A stretch of 53,470 nt of DNA from Oceanospirillum multiglobuliferum (GCF_900167095.1 NZ_FUXG01000022.1:1-53470); one strand, 5' to 3'. Shown: positions 8,199 to 17,994, numbered from the stretch's first letter. Translations and numbers: made by a program. Notes: generated by a model from the letters alone, not told the origin.

Positions 8199-8924
8199 TC
8201 AAAAGTCGCCCCAGCAGTAATTCAACACACTTAAGGCCACCACGGGCGCAGTTTCAGTGCGTAGTACCCTAGGTCCAAGGGCTAGTGCTTTAAACTGATG
8301 CTGCTCTGCCTGAGTAATCTCGCTGGCGGATAAGCCGCCTTCAGGGCCAATCAACAATGCAACAGTTTCTGGTTGGGCATAACCTTCTAGACGCTGTTCG
8401 GTGCGATGGTGCAGTACCAGTTTTAAATCGGCCTCAGTTTGCGCCAACCAGTCTTGCAAACTAATAGCAGGATGAATCACTGGCACTGTATTGCGTTGAC
8501 ACTGTTCACAGGCACTTATGGCGATTTGCTGCCAGTGCTGCTGCTTCTTCTCGGCACGTTCGCCCTTTAAGCGCACGTCGCCATGTTCACTGTAAACGGG
8601 GGTGATCTCTGTGACGCCAAGCTCGGTGGCCTTTTGCACGGCATAATCCATGCGATCACCTTTGGAGATCGATTGCGCCAGATGTACTTTGAGCGGAGAC
8701 TCACGGGAATCAGGAAAAAACTCTAACAACTGAACCGTAACAGAACGTTTGCTGGCTTGGGTGATTTGAGCTGAAAAGTAGCCGCCTTCTCCATTAAATA
8801 GAATCAGCGGCTCTTCGGCTTTCATTCGTAACACCAAACCCACATGGCGAGCAGCAGCTTCGTCTAGTTCAAGACTTTGCCCTGCTGCCATTGCTTGACG
8901 GCTATAGATACGAGGTGCGGCCAT
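8199..8924 (-). CDS. rsmE: 16S rRNA (uracil(1498)-N(3))-methyltransferase
   Basis: 241 residues, SPOUT-class methyltransferase that modifies U1498 of 16S rRNA in the 30S subunit. The knot-forming C-terminal part shows LLIGPEGGLSASEI and ALALGPRVLRTETAPVVAL, the S-adenosylmethionine-binding motifs of RsmE. The N-terminal PUA-like part includes HVGLVLRMKAEEPLILFNGEG. It starts 5 bases after secB and ends about 100 bases before gshB. Confidence 0.96.
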   Translation of the reverse strand: MAAPRIYSRQAMAAGQSLELDEAAARHVGLVLRMKAEEPLILFNGEGGYFSAQITQASKRSVTVQLLEFFPDSRESPLKVHLAQSISKGDRMDYAVQKATELGVTEITPVYSEHGDVRLKGERAEKKQQHWQQIAISACEQCQRNTVPVIHPAISLQDWLAQTEADLKLVLHHRTEQRLEGYAQPETVALLIGPEGGLSASEITQAEQHQFKALALGPRVLRTETAPVVALSVLNYCWGDF

Positions 8925-8929
8925 TGTGC

Positions 8930-9379
8930 TTATGCGTGACCTACTTCTTCTGATTGACGCTGCATCGCTTCGGCATACAGCGCATCAAAGTTAACAGGGG
9001 CAAGCATCAGAGCAGGGAAGCTGCCGCGAGTCACTAAACTGTCAATCGCTTCACGGGCGTATGGGAACAGTACGTTTGGGCAGAAGGCGCCTAGTGTGTG
9101 GTGCAGTTGCGCATCTTCCAAACCTTTAATGAAGAATAAACCCGCTTGCTGCACTTCAACCAAAAAGGCGGTTTTTTCTTCATTTGTTACTGTAACAGTT
9201 AAAGAAACAACCACTTCGTACAGGTCTTCAGCCACTTGCTGGCTGTTAGAGTTCAGGTCTAAGTTAACCTTTGGCGCCCAATCTTGACGAAAAGTGTCTG
9301 GTGCATTTGGTGATTCAAAAGACAGATCTTTTACATAAATACGCTGTAGGGCAAATTGTGGCTGTTGTGCTTCGCTCAT
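8930..9379 (-). CDS. secB: Protein-export chaperone SecB
   Basis: 149 residues, the usual size. Binds unfolded precursor proteins and hands them to SecA at the inner membrane. Recognised from [19 protein letters not shown] near the N-terminus, then [23 protein letters not shown] and [23 protein letters not shown] with [10 protein letters not shown] at the end. It lies in the conserved order yibN-grxC-secB, with rsmE following 5 bases later. Confidence 0.98.
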   Translation of the reverse strand: MSEAQQPQFALQRIYVKDLSFESPNAPDTFRQDWAPKVNLDLNSNSQQVAEDLYEVVVSLTVTVTNEEKTAFLVEVQQAGLFFIKGLEDAQLHHTLGAFCPNVLFPYAREAIDSLVTRGSFPALMLAPVNFDALYAEAMQRQSEEVGHA

Positions 9380-9405
9380 GGAATTTCCTTTTATTTAACA
9401 ATATC

Positions 9406-9467
9406 ATGCCTCTCAGGCATAACTTCTTATTTTAACTGATTAGCTGGCCTGGCTTGCTGATCAAGCC
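9406..9467. other. Two small hairpins between grxC and secB
   Basis: ATGCCT-CTC-AGGCAT (9406-9420) and GGCTTG-CTGAT-CAAGCC (9451-9467) lie between the grxC stop and the secB start. Neither has a good U-tract in the minus direction. They may protect mRNA ends or partly terminate between the two genes; the function is not known. Confidence 0.3.
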
Positions 9468-9477
9468 AAGGCAAGTA

Positions 9478-9732
9478 TCAACCTGCTAACAAACTGTCTA
9501 AGCGCCCTGCTGATTCAAGGGCGAACAGATCATCACAACCACCCACATGCGTGTCGCCTACCCAGATTTGCGGCACAGTGCGACGACCACTTTGCTGAAT
9601 CATCTCGGCTAAACGCGTAGGTTCTTTTTCAACATCAATTTCTTGAAAAGCCACTTTTTTGGCTTGCAGCAAGCTCTTTGCGCGAACACAAAATGGGCAC
9701 CAAGATTTGCTGTAAATTGTTACTTGTTGCAT
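9478..9732 (-). CDS. grxC: Glutaredoxin 3
   Basis: 84 residues. A small thiol-disulfide oxidoreductase reduced by glutathione. The dithiol active site CPFC is at residues 12-15, and RTVPQIWVGDTHVGGCDD holds the cis-proline and glutathione-binding region. It sits between yibN and secB, the usual gammaproteobacterial arrangement. Confidence 0.96.
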   Translation of the reverse strand: MQQVTIYSKSWCPFCVRAKSLLQAKKVAFQEIDVEKEPTRLAEMIQQSGRRTVPQIWVGDTHVGGCDDLFALESAGRLDSLLAG

Positions 9733-9791
9733 AAGACACCTTCATGTTTAAACGAATTAAACTTTGCAAGACCGTAGTGGTTGCTTAGTGA

Positions 9792-10211
9792 TTACTTGGT
9801 GACAACAGGAAGTTTTTCGCCTTGCCACTGGCTCATACCGCCGCGCATTACGCGGGCATTCTCAAAGCCTGCCTGTTGCAACTGAGTTACCGCAGAAGAG
9901 GCTGTTTGTCCCATTTTACAAACCACAATAACAGGCTTGGTTTTGTATTTGTTTAGCTCGCCTATACGCTCTTTCAAGCTGGCAAAGCTGATATTCTGTG
10001 CGCCAGCAATATGACCTTTACGGAACTCATTGCGGTCACGGATATCGACAAACACGCCGTCTTCACGGTTCACCAATAAGGTTGCCTCTTGGCAGCTTAC
10101 GGCTTTATTACCTGTGTTGAACTCATACGCCAACCACATCACCAGCAAACCCACAAAAGCGGTTACTAGCATCCAATTATTGGTCGAAAACTCAATTAAC
10201 TGTTCTAACAT
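9792..10211 (-). CDS. yibN: Membrane-anchored rhodanese-like protein YibN
   Basis: 139 residues with one N-terminal membrane helix (about 12-30, NWMLVTAFVGLLVMWLAYEF) and a cytoplasmic rhodanese domain. The active-site loop is VVCKMGQTAS, with the catalytic Cys present, and the DIRDRNEFRKGHIAGAQNI segment is typical. A sulfurtransferase or redox role is expected from the fold; the substrate is unknown. It heads the yibN-grxC-secB group and is divergent from gpmI. Confidence 0.9.
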   Translation of the reverse strand: MLEQLIEFSTNNWMLVTAFVGLLVMWLAYEFNTGNKAVSCQEATLLVNREDGVFVDIRDRNEFRKGHIAGAQNISFASLKERIGELNKYKTKPVIVVCKMGQTASSAVTQLQQAGFENARVMRGGMSQWQGEKLPVVTK

Positions 10212-10630
10212 GCTTCCTCGTCACCTTAATTTCAATACAAGGCCATCATCAAATTGCATTTTGGCAACTTACAACGGCAACTTTATATCGTTTTTATATC
10301 GTTCAGGTTTGATAGTGGCAAAATTAACCCTATCAACCGCTATTGGACTATATGAGCGTCCAATTCTGGTATTTTTTCGGCCAGTTAGTATACACAACCT
10401 GACCTGTTTTTTACTGCCGTTTTTTAGCTCAGTTTTAGGGTTGGTTTCAACCTGCTAATAGGCAGCGCATTAGACTATTTTAGCCTTTGGTTCACCACTT
10501 ATTCACTGCAAAGGGTTTGGGCGCATCCTTTAATCTGCGGTATGATTGCCAATTCCGTATTGCCTGAAGCGATCTGGCAACCGAATTATTCGGCCTAATT
10601 AACCTAATTTAATTGTGACTCCAAACAGCC
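10212..10630. promoter_or_regulatory. Divergent promoter region between yibN and gpmI
   Basis: 419 bases without a credible gene. A weak sigma-70-like pair TTGGGC (10517-10522) and TATGAT (10541-10546), spacer 18, could serve gpmI. A small inverted repeat CCGAA-TTA-TTCGG follows nearby. The yibN promoter was not located. The open frame that crosses this region from inside yibN has no family features. Confidence 0.4.
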
Positions 10631-12175
10631 ATGTCAAAACGAACTCCTACAGCTCTGATCATTCTTGATGGTTTCGGTTACAACGAAGCCACCGAAAACA
10701 ATGCCATTGCCAACGCTAAGACACCAGTTTGGGATCAGCTTTGGCAACAATATCCGCATGCTCTGATTGAAACATCAGGCATGGCTGTAGGTTTGCCTGA
10801 AGGACAAATGGGTAACTCTGAAGTAGGTCACATGAACTTGGGTGCGGGTCGTACCGTATACCAAGACTTTACTCGTATTACCAAAGCAATTGCCGATGGC
10901 GATTTCTTTGACAATGCCGCGCTCTGTACGGCTATCGATAAAGCCGTTGCCAACAAAAAAGCCGTTCACATTATGGGCTTGCTGTCGCCAGGTGGTGTAC
11001 ACAGTCATGAAGACCATATCTTAGCGCTATGCCAAATGGCAGCAGACCGTGGCGCAAAACGCGTATATGTACATGGTTTCTTAGATGGCCGTGATATGCC
11101 GCCACGTAGCGCTGAAGACTCTATTGTGAAAACAGATGTGCTGCTGAAAAAGCTAGGCGTGGGCTTTGTGGCGTCTTTAATTGGTCGCTACTATGCCATG
11201 GATCGTGACAATCGTTGGGAGCGTGTTGAAGCCGCTTACAACCTGCTCACACAAGCCAAAGCGCAGCATATTTGTGCCGATGCTGTCACCGCACTGCACG
11301 CCGCTTATAACCGTGATGAAAACGATGAGTTTGTGGCGGCTAGCAGTATTCGTCCTGAAGGTGAGGCGATCAGCGTTGAAAATGGCGACAGTTTGATCTT
11401 TATGAATTTCCGCGCCGATCGCGCCCGTGAAATCACTCGCTGTTTTGTAGAGCCAGAGTTTGACGGTTTCAAACGTAGCATTACACCCAAGCTGGCAGAC
11501 TTTGTCATGCTGACTGAATACGCAGCCGATATTAAAACCAGCACGGCATTCCCTCCTGCCAGCTTGGTAAACACACTGGGCGAGTATATGGCGAAGTTGG
11601 GCAAAACACAGTTACGCATTGCAGAGACTGAAAAATATGCCCACGTCACCTTCTTCTTCAGTGGCGGTAAAGAGACGCTGTACGAAGGGGAAAGCCGTGA
11701 GCTGATCCCTTCACCACAGGTTGCAACTTATGACTTACAACCTGAGATGAATGCGCCAGAGGTGACCGATAAGCTAGTCGCAGCAATTAAAAGCGGTGAT
11801 TACGACCTGATTGTTTGCAACTATGCCAATGGCGATATGGTAGGCCACACGGGTAAATATGACGCCGCTGTAAAAGCAGTTGAAGCATTAGACCTATGCT
11901 TAGGTCGCGTTACCGAAGCGCTTTTAGAAGTAGGTGGCGAGTGCTTAATCACCGCCGATCATGGTAATGCAGAGCAGATGATCAACCCTGTATCAGGTGA
12001 GGTGCAAACTGCACACACTACCTTCCCAGTACCTTTAGTTTATGTGCATCAACGTCAACAACAGGCTGAATTAAGTGCAGGTCGCCTTTGCGATATTGCG
12101 CCTACCCTGTTAAAAATGATGCAGCTGCCTCAGCCTGAAGAGATGACAGGGCAGCCATTGGTCAGTTTTGGCTGA
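10631..12175 (+). CDS. gpmI: 2,3-bisphosphoglycerate-independent phosphoglycerate mutase
   Basis: 514 residues, normal length. Interconverts 3- and 2-phosphoglycerate with a phosphoserine intermediate and two manganese ions. The N-terminal [11 protein letters not shown] gives the first metal Asp (D13), [17 protein letters not shown] holds the catalytic Ser (S63), and [11 protein letters not shown] near the C-terminus carries further metal ligands. It starts the plus-strand run that continues with envC and the processing protease, a neighbourhood conserved in many gammaproteobacteria. Confidence 0.98.
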   Translation: MSKRTPTALIILDGFGYNEATENNAIANAKTPVWDQLWQQYPHALIETSGMAVGLPEGQMGNSEVGHMNLGAGRTVYQDFTRITKAIADGDFFDNAALCTAIDKAVANKKAVHIMGLLSPGGVHSHEDHILALCQMAADRGAKRVYVHGFLDGRDMPPRSAEDSIVKTDVLLKKLGVGFVASLIGRYYAMDRDNRWERVEAAYNLLTQAKAQHICADAVTALHAAYNRDENDEFVAASSIRPEGEAISVENGDSLIFMNFRADRAREITRCFVEPEFDGFKRSITPKLADFVMLTEYAADIKTSTAFPPASLVNTLGEYMAKLGKTQLRIAETEKYAHVTFFFSGGKETLYEGESRELIPSPQVATYDLQPEMNAPEVTDKLVAAIKSGDYDLIVCNYANGDMVGHTGKYDAAVKAVEALDLCLGRVTEALLEVGGECLITADHGNAEQMINPVSGEVQTAHTTFPVPLVYVHQRQQQAELSAGRLCDIAPTLLKMMQLPQPEEMTGQPLVSFG

Positions 12176-12204
12176 TCTACTTACCGCTTTAATTTACGGT
12201 CAAG

Positions 12205-12229
12205 GGCGACAAGGTTTTACTTTGTCGCC
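12205..12229 (+). other. Hairpin after gpmI
   Basis: GGCGACAA (12205-12212) and TTGTCGCC (12222-12229) form a perfect 8-base-pair stem with a 9-base loop between gpmI and envC. No U-tract follows, so it may be an mRNA processing or stabilising hairpin rather than a terminator. Confidence 0.35.
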
Positions 12230-12265
12230 AATGGAATTTGAGTCATTGATGATCGAAGTTTAACT

Positions 12266-13435
12266 GTGCTGTTACTCAAACACTCTCTAATCTGTAGCGT
12301 TCTTATTGTTGGCTTAAGTTTAATGCCCAGCGAATTTGCGCGTGCGGAAGAAAATAAAAAAGTCTCCGCCCAACAATTACGTGAGCTGAATGGGCGAATC
12401 AAAACCCTTGAGCAATCGCTGAATCAGGTGAAAGGCGCTAAGGCTGAAACTCAGAAAAAACTGCAAGAGTCTGAAATCAGCATCGCTAAGATTGCCAAAG
12501 ACGTGCATCAGAATATCGAGTCCAGCAACAAGCTTAAAAAACAGCTACAAAGTTTAAGAGTGGAACGGGTTGAGCTGAATCAGAAACAAGCCCAGCAAAA
12601 AGACTATCTCGAAAAACAGATTCGTGCCGCTTACGCCATGGGGCGACAGGAATACCTCAAAGTATTACTTAACCAACAGCAGCCAGATCAAGTATCGCGG
12701 GTGTTGCGCTATTACGATTACATCAATCGTCAGCGCAGCCGACATATTGATGAGTACATTGCAATATCCAAAGACAAAGCCCGAGTTGAAAAAGAGATCA
12801 CCCAAAAAGACTTTGCCCTTGGCGAACTACGCAGCAAACTTGAAGAGCGCAGCAACAAGCTGGAAAAAGAGCAAAAAAATCGTGAACAGCTGCTTGCCAG
12901 TTTAGACAGCGAAATCAAAGATAAAAACAGCGAATTGAATACTCTTAATCAAGATCGCACACGTTTAGAAAAGCTGTTAAAAGAGATCGAACAGGCGATT
13001 GTGAATATTCCAGTACCTAAAGACAGCCAACCTTTTAAGTCAATGAAAGGTAAGCTGCCTTGGCCAATAAAAGGGCTGGTGGCTCATGGTTACGGTAGTG
13101 AGCGTATTCCCGGCAAGCTGAAACGCTATGGCATGGAAATTCGAGCAAAAGAGGGTCTGCCAATTAAGGCGGTTCACTCGGGGCGCGTAGTGTTTGCAGA
13201 CTGGCTACGGGGTTATGGGGTGCTGATGATCATCGACCACGGCAACGGTTATATGAGTTTATACGGCCATAACCAAGCGCTACTGAAAGAACAGGGTGAC
13301 TGGGTGCATGCAGGCGAAAGCATTGCCACTGTCGGTCGAAGCGGCGGTCAAAGCCGTAGCAGTTTATATTTTGAAATTCGTCAACAAGGCCAAACTCAAG
13401 ATCCAATTAAATGGCTTGGTCGTCGACGGGGTTAA
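12266..13435 (+). CDS. envC: Murein hydrolase activator EnvC
   Basis: 389 residues from a GTG start. The signal peptide ends at about FARAEE, a long coiled coil rich in Lys, Glu and Gln covers roughly 30-250, and a LytM/M23 domain covers 265-389. The zinc site is degenerate: the usual H-x-G-x-D reads RYGMEI and the final H-x-H reads LYFEIR, as in E. coli EnvC. Such proteins do not cut murein; they activate amidases AmiA/AmiB at the division site, recruited by FtsEX. The frame is continuous with no closer ATG that keeps the signal peptide. A processing protease gene follows. Confidence 0.93.
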   Translation: MLLLKHSLICSVLIVGLSLMPSEFARAEENKKVSAQQLRELNGRIKTLEQSLNQVKGAKAETQKKLQESEISIAKIAKDVHQNIESSNKLKKQLQSLRVERVELNQKQAQQKDYLEKQIRAAYAMGRQEYLKVLLNQQQPDQVSRVLRYYDYINRQRSRHIDEYIAISKDKARVEKEITQKDFALGELRSKLEERSNKLEKEQKNREQLLASLDSEIKDKNSELNTLNQDRTRLEKLLKEIEQAIVNIPVPKDSQPFKSMKGKLPWPIKGLVAHGYGSERIPGKLKRYGMEIRAKEGLPIKAVHSGRVVFADWLRGYGVLMIIDHGNGYMSLYGHNQALLKEQGDWVHAGESIATVGRSGGQSRSSLYFEIRQQGQTQDPIKWLGRRRG

Positions 13436-13505
13436 TACTATTTCTGATCAGAGCGTTTTTTTCTCCGCTTTGGTCAACAGGCCAGTGATGGCTCAAGGAG
13501 AGCAT

Positions 13506-14810
13506 ATGCGTTTGTTCAAACATCCGTTGGCCGGAACTATCGCCCAACTTTGTTTACCCTTGGCTCTAACGGGCTTTTTACAAAACCCTGCTTGGGCTGA
13601 GTCTAACGCCAATGAAGCTGAAGCCATTGACTTGCCTTTAGAAGAACTGCGTAACTTTGGTGAAGTGTTTGAACGTATCAAGCGCGCCTACGTACATGAT
13701 GTTGATGATAAAACTCTGCTACAAAATGCCATTCGCGGCATGCTATCTGGCCTAGATCCACATTCAGCCTACCTTGATAGTGAAGACTTTTCTGAACTCC
13801 AAGAAAGTACTCAAGGGGAGTTTGGTGGCCTAGGTTTAGAGGTTGGCACCGAAAACGGCTTTATCAAAATTATCACGCCTATTGATGATACGCCTGCCGC
13901 CCGTGCTGGGCTGCGCCCCCATGACCTGATTATCAAGTTAGATGACACCCCCGTTAAAGGTTTGCCGCTTAATAAAGCCATCGACATGATGCGCGGAAAG
14001 CCTAACACCAACCTACGTATGACCATTGTGCGTGAGGGCGTTGATGGGCCGTTTGAAGTGACTTTAGTACGCGACCTTATTCGTGTGACCAGCGTAAAGC
14101 ACAAATCGCTAGAACCTAACTTTGGCTACATCCGTATCACACAGTTCCAAGTCCATACGGGCGAAGAAGTGGTTAAGGCACTGACAAAACTGCATCAAGA
14201 TAGCCCGAATAAAAAGCTTAAAGGCTTAGTGCTAGATCTACGTAACAACCCTGGCGGGGTATTACAAGCCGCAGCAGATGTAGCAAACGCCTTTATCAGC
14301 GAAGGGTTAATTGTTTATACCGAGGGTCGACTGAATAACGCAGAGATGCGCTTCACCGCCACTGAGGAAAATCCAGCTCAAGGCGTGCCTGTTGTAATTT
14401 TGATTAATGAAGGTACTGCATCTGCGTCTGAAATTGTTTCAGGAGCCTTACAAGATCATCGTCGTGCGGTCATCATGGGCACACAAAGCTTTGGTAAAGG
14501 CTCGGTACAAACCGTATTACCACTGGCTAATGACCGTGGTTTAAAACTCACCACCGCTTTATATTACACGCCATCCGGTCGTTCAATTCAGGCTCAAGGT
14601 ATTACCCCTGACATTGAAGTAAAACCTGCGCGTCTGACACCTATTGAAGCTAAACTGCAAATCAAAGAGGCCGATTTAGACGGTCACCTTGAAAGCGGAC
14701 AAACGCCAGAATCTGATAGCAAAAGTACAACAGAGTCGTTAGCCAATACCGACTATCAATTATTTGAAGCCTTAAGCTTGCTTAAAGGCATGGCCATTTT
14801 ACAAAAATAA
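13506..14810 (+). CDS. C-terminal processing peptidase, S41 family (CtpA/Prc-like)
   Basis: 434 residues. A signal peptide (about 1-31, ending NPAWAES), a PDZ domain (about 105-190) and an S41 protease domain follow. The Ser-Lys dyad is visible: S306 in NEGTASASEI and K331 in QSFGKGS. These periplasmic proteases trim C-termini and degrade cell-wall enzymes. The frame is open 70 codons further upstream into envC, but ATG at 13506 has the AAGGAGA site 3-9 bases before it and gives a proper signal sequence. It lies between envC and yibQ, which points to cell-wall turnover. Confidence 0.93.
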   Translation: MRLFKHPLAGTIAQLCLPLALTGFLQNPAWAESNANEAEAIDLPLEELRNFGEVFERIKRAYVHDVDDKTLLQNAIRGMLSGLDPHSAYLDSEDFSELQESTQGEFGGLGLEVGTENGFIKIITPIDDTPAARAGLRPHDLIIKLDDTPVKGLPLNKAIDMMRGKPNTNLRMTIVREGVDGPFEVTLVRDLIRVTSVKHKSLEPNFGYIRITQFQVHTGEEVVKALTKLHQDSPNKKLKGLVLDLRNNPGGVLQAAADVANAFISEGLIVYTEGRLNNAEMRFTATEENPAQGVPVVILINEGTASASEIVSGALQDHRRAVIMGTQSFGKGSVQTVLPLANDRGLKLTTALYYTPSGRSIQAQGITPDIEVKPARLTPIEAKLQIKEADLDGHLESGQTPESDSKSTTESLANTDYQLFEALSLLKGMAILQK

Positions 14811-14815
14811 AGCTA

Positions 14816-16153
14816 ATGAAAATAAAAGCTTACTTCTCAGCAATCTGTCTATGCTTGGCTTTATTTAGCGAGCATAGCGCAGTAGCTGATTCTGCCATTA
14901 AAGCCACACCTGAGGTGCCGCCTTTTAATCCTGCGCCCTCTATCGCTCCGCCCAGTACAGTAGCTAAGGTCATGCCTAGCATCACGCTTATTATTGATGA
15001 TATAGGCTATAACCTTCGTAACGGACAACGCGCTATAAACCTGCCCGGAGCGGTCACCTTCGCAATTTTACCCCATACGCCCTACAGCAAGCGCCTTGCC
15101 AAAGAAGCTCACGCACAAGGTAAAACCGTCATGCTGCATGCGCCTATGAGTAATCTATTGAACCGACAACCGGGACCAGGTGCACTAACCCCTAGTATGA
15201 ACAAAGAGGAGTTTACCACTGAGCTAAAACGCTCATTGGCGGCCATCCCCTTTGTACAAGGCTTAAACAATCACATGGGTAGCGAACTCACTCAGGATGC
15301 TGAAAAAATGCAGTGGTTAATGCAAATTGCCACAGAACAGCAGCTATTCTTTGTCGACAGCCGCACAACAGCAGCATCAGTAGCCGCAGATATTGCTCGG
15401 CAAAACCAAGTGCCGCACCTAAGCCGAGACATTTTTCTTGATCACATTCGCACACCTGAGGCGGTGAACGCTTCCTTCGATTTGTTGATCAAAAAAGCGC
15501 AACAACATGGTCATATTGTAGGTATTGGCCACCCCCATAGCGTCACGCTAGATATGCTAGAAACACGCTTACCTCAGCTAAGAAAGTTGGGTATCAAGCT
15601 GATTTCAGTACCTAATCGCCTGATTGCAGAGGGGCAGCACTATCCAAACCAACAACAAAAGTCCGCTGAAGATTCAGACGTATTAGTAGCACAACTTCCC
15701 TTACAGCCTGCGCAAGGTAGTCAGCCAATGGCGCTGCAACCGCCTGTAAAACGCATTGAACCAGAGGGAGGCAGCCAAGCTATCGAACTACAGCCTATTG
15801 TGCGTAGCATTAACCCTGCAATAAATAGCCAGCTACGGGATCTACAAGCGATTGTGCATGAGATTGTGGTCAGTAAAAATGCACGTCACTCAGAGGCCAA
15901 TGAGCGTACGCTTTATCAGCCTGAGCGCATTAAAAGCTTACCTGAGAGACTCGAAGAGAAAACATCAACACCCGATTGGGTTCCTAGCTTAGGCCAAGAC
16001 AAGCCTCAAGAGCGCCCCGAACGGCTAGCGCCAAGTTCAAAGCATCAGGACCAATCATTACTAGAGCAGCCTGTTCAAGACCCTAAATGGTTAGACGTAG
16101 CACCCGTTCAAGGCTGGCTGCTTCCTAAAAACTCTACAGCCGAGACACCATGA
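14816..16153 (+). CDS. yibQ: Divergent polysaccharide deacetylase family protein YibQ with repeat-bearing C-terminal extension
   Basis: 445 residues. A signal peptide (1-25) is followed by a NodB-like divergent polysaccharide deacetylase domain (about 55-272): ITLIIDDIGYN, VMLHAPM, LNNHMGSE and HIVGIGHPH are family motifs. Typical members stop at about 250-280 residues; here about 170 extra residues follow. They include three imperfect 18-residue repeats at 299-353 (pattern [GN]SQ-x3-LQ-x-[IP]V) and a charged, Pro/Glu-rich tail. The substrate is unknown. The gene begins 5 bases after the protease stop and overlaps yjaG by 4 bases, so it is part of one operon. Confidence 0.9.
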   Translation: MKIKAYFSAICLCLALFSEHSAVADSAIKATPEVPPFNPAPSIAPPSTVAKVMPSITLIIDDIGYNLRNGQRAINLPGAVTFAILPHTPYSKRLAKEAHAQGKTVMLHAPMSNLLNRQPGPGALTPSMNKEEFTTELKRSLAAIPFVQGLNNHMGSELTQDAEKMQWLMQIATEQQLFFVDSRTTAASVAADIARQNQVPHLSRDIFLDHIRTPEAVNASFDLLIKKAQQHGHIVGIGHPHSVTLDMLETRLPQLRKLGIKLISVPNRLIAEGQHYPNQQQKSAEDSDVLVAQLPLQPAQGSQPMALQPPVKRIEPEGGSQAIELQPIVRSINPAINSQLRDLQAIVHEIVVSKNARHSEANERTLYQPERIKSLPERLEEKTSTPDWVPSLGQDKPQERPERLAPSSKHQDQSLLEQPVQDPKWLDVAPVQGWLLPKNSTAETP

Positions 16154-16743
16154 GTAATTTTTTCCAACAACTGAAAGAACTCGCCCCTTGGCAACAAACC
16201 GCTTACGCGGCAGCAATGGCCGAAAGAATGTTGCCTAACTATAGCTTATTCTGCCAAGCCACTGGTCAGGGCGATGCGGCGCAGATGAAAAACAGCTTAA
16301 TGCTGATCTGGGAATTGCTATCGAGCAAAGAGAGCAAAATCAACTTTGAAGTACAGATAGAAAAAATTGCACAGCTGATCCCTGATGCCAACGAATTCGA
16401 TATGTATGGCGTTTATCCCGCCATTGATGCGGCAATGGCGGTGCATACAGCAATGGAACTGGCGATGGGCACCTTGTCAGAAGAGGTGACAAGAGTAAGC
16501 CGCTTAATGCGCCAAACCATTATAGGCTTTATTGAAGCGACCGAAACATTGCCTGACGATGAGAAAAAGCGTCGTAGTTATTTAAATGACCATGAATTGA
16601 TGCAGTTTGACCGTGACTTCCAAGACGAAGTACTGACGCAAATTATCGCCATGAAGCAACCAAATAAAGAAGCCTTAAAAGCACTGCGCTTAATGGCGGC
16701 TAACGACGGCATCAGCTGTTTAGGCTTAAGCGCAGCGGAATAA
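16150..16743 (+). CDS. yjaG: YjaG family protein (DUF416)
   Basis: 197 residues, all-helical, soluble, no signal peptide. Recognised as DUF416 from the N-terminal pattern QLKELAPWQQTAYAAAMAERMLPNY and the central DMYGVYPAIDAAMAVHTAMELA. The function is not established. ATG overlaps the end of yibQ by 4 bases, suggesting coupled translation. Confidence 0.88.
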   Translation: MSNFFQQLKELAPWQQTAYAAAMAERMLPNYSLFCQATGQGDAAQMKNSLMLIWELLSSKESKINFEVQIEKIAQLIPDANEFDMYGVYPAIDAAMAVHTAMELAMGTLSEEVTRVSRLMRQTIIGFIEATETLPDDEKKRRSYLNDHELMQFDRDFQDEVLTQIIAMKQPNKEALKALRLMAANDGISCLGLSAAE

Positions 16744-16794
16744 CCCTGCGAGCAATTAACGACCACCAACGTAGTCAAATAATATGGAGCTGTC

Positions 16795-17157
16795 ATGTCA
16801 TTTGAAAAGCTAAGAGGTTTGGTTTATTCAACCGAAACAGGGCGGCTCTGCCCTGATTGCGAGCAGCCGATTGATGCTTGTACCTGCAAACAAGCAGATG
16901 ACTGTATCCCAGCAGGTGACGGCATTGTACGAGTTAGCCGAGAAACCAAAGGGCGAAAAGGTAAAGGGGTCACCCTGATAACAGGCGTACCTGTCACCCC
17001 CAGCGAGTTAAAAGATCTTGCTAAAGCATTAAAAGCCCGCTGTGGGACAGGGGGAGCGGTAAAAGATCATGTGATTGAGATTCAAGGTGATCAACGTGAT
17101 TTGCTGGTCACCCTGCTCTCTGAAAAAGGGTTTAAGGTGAAAAAAGCGGGTGGCTGA
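16795..17157 (+). CDS. yciH: SUI1/eIF1-like translation factor YciH
   Basis: 120 residues. The N-terminus has a Cys cluster ([13 protein letters not shown], about 20-31) and the C-terminal half is a SUI1/eIF1 fold: [11 protein letters not shown], the [19 protein letters not shown] segment, and the final [14 protein letters not shown]. Bacterial YciH resembles eukaryotic eIF1 and affects start-codon fidelity in vitro. The gene overlaps the next one by 8 bases. Confidence 0.95.
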   Translation: MSFEKLRGLVYSTETGRLCPDCEQPIDACTCKQADDCIPAGDGIVRVSRETKGRKGKGVTLITGVPVTPSELKDLAKALKARCGTGGAVKDHVIEIQGDQRDLLVTLLSEKGFKVKKAGG

Positions 17158-17485
17158 TTGGTTTCTCTACGTGATTGAAACCGATGGCGGCCGTTTATAC
17201 ACCGGTATCAGCACAGATGTTGAACGGCGTTTAGCCGAACACCAAGCAGGTAAAAAGGGCGCACGCTTTTTACGTGGCCGAAAGCATATCGTACTGAAAC
17301 ATCAGCAGCCGTTTATTAATCGTAGCCTAGCCTCAAAGGCAGAGTACGCTTTTAAACAATTAAGGCGTGAAGAAAAACTCTACTGGTTGGCTCAAGGTTC
17401 AATACCGTTCAACCCAGCAACAGGCAAAATTGAACCAGCAGTAGCCAATACTGAAAATAGCGGCTTAACCGTGCAACAGGATTAA
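17150..17485 (+). CDS. GIY-YIG nuclease superfamily protein (YhbQ-like)
   Basis: 111 residues from a GTG start. The GIY-YIG core is [26 protein letters not shown], with the Arg of VERRLAEH, then [14 protein letters not shown] and a C-terminal Glu in [15 protein letters not shown]. Small stand-alone members of this type act on DNA ends or structures, with the exact role unclear. It overlaps yciH by 8 bases and is 2 bases before the globin gene, so the four plus-strand genes are probably one transcript. Confidence 0.88.
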   Translation: MADWFLYVIETDGGRLYTGISTDVERRLAEHQAGKKGARFLRGRKHIVLKHQQPFINRSLASKAEYAFKQLRREEKLYWLAQGSIPFNPATGKIEPAVANTENSGLTVQQD

Positions 17486-17487
17486 CT

Positions 17488-17901
17488 ATGAGTGAAGAAA
17501 ACAGTTTTCGACCTTACGGCACTGAAGATGCCTCTTTCCAAGCCGCTGGCGGTGAAGAGGGTATTCGAAAGCTAGTTGATGCTTTCTATCAAGCGATGGA
17601 CAGCCTACCAGAAGCCAAACGCATTCGAGAGATGCACGATCCAGATTTAACCGTATCGGCTGATAAACTTACTCGTTTCCTATGTGGTTGGTTAGGTGGA
17701 CCAAAACTATTCCGTGAAAAATATGGCCCTATTTCAATTCCGCAAGCCCATGCCCATTTAGATATTGGCATTGCTGAACGTGATGCATGGATGCGCTGCA
17801 TGGAAGAGGCGCTGAAAACACAGCCCTATGCAGAAGACTTCAAGGCCTATTTGATGAAGCAACTGCTATTCCCAGCAGAGCGTTGTCGGACAAGAGATTG
17901 A
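17488..17901 (+). CDS. Group II truncated hemoglobin
   Basis: 137 residues. A 2-on-2 globin recognised from the pre-helix sequence FRPYGTEDASFQAAGGEEGIRKLVDAFY, the distal-pocket region with the LCGWLGGPKLFREKYG segment, and the proximal-side AHAHLDIGIAERDAWM holding the heme His. Group II truncated hemoglobins bind O2, NO or sulfide species; the in vivo role varies. A strong terminator follows. Confidence 0.93.
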   Translation: MSEENSFRPYGTEDASFQAAGGEEGIRKLVDAFYQAMDSLPEAKRIREMHDPDLTVSADKLTRFLCGWLGGPKLFREKYGPISIPQAHAHLDIGIAERDAWMRCMEEALKTQPYAEDFKAYLMKQLLFPAERCRTRD

Positions 17902-17941
17902 ACAAAGTAAGCTAGGAAAAGTTTATAAAAGCCTGTGCAAT

Positions 17942-17970
17942 AAAAACGCCCCTAAAGGGGCATTTTTATT
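17942..17970. terminator. Rho-independent terminator after the globin gene
   Basis: GCCCC (17948-17952), loop TAAA, GGGGC (17957-17961), with A-runs before and T-runs after. It lies between two converging transcription units, so it may work in both directions. Confidence 0.8.
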
Positions 17971-17994
17971 GTGACCGGACATTATTAATCAGAC

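Noticed and set aside
10030-10458. Plus-strand open frame over yibN and the gap
   Set aside because: It is antisense to a conserved gene for much of its length and has no recognisable protein features.
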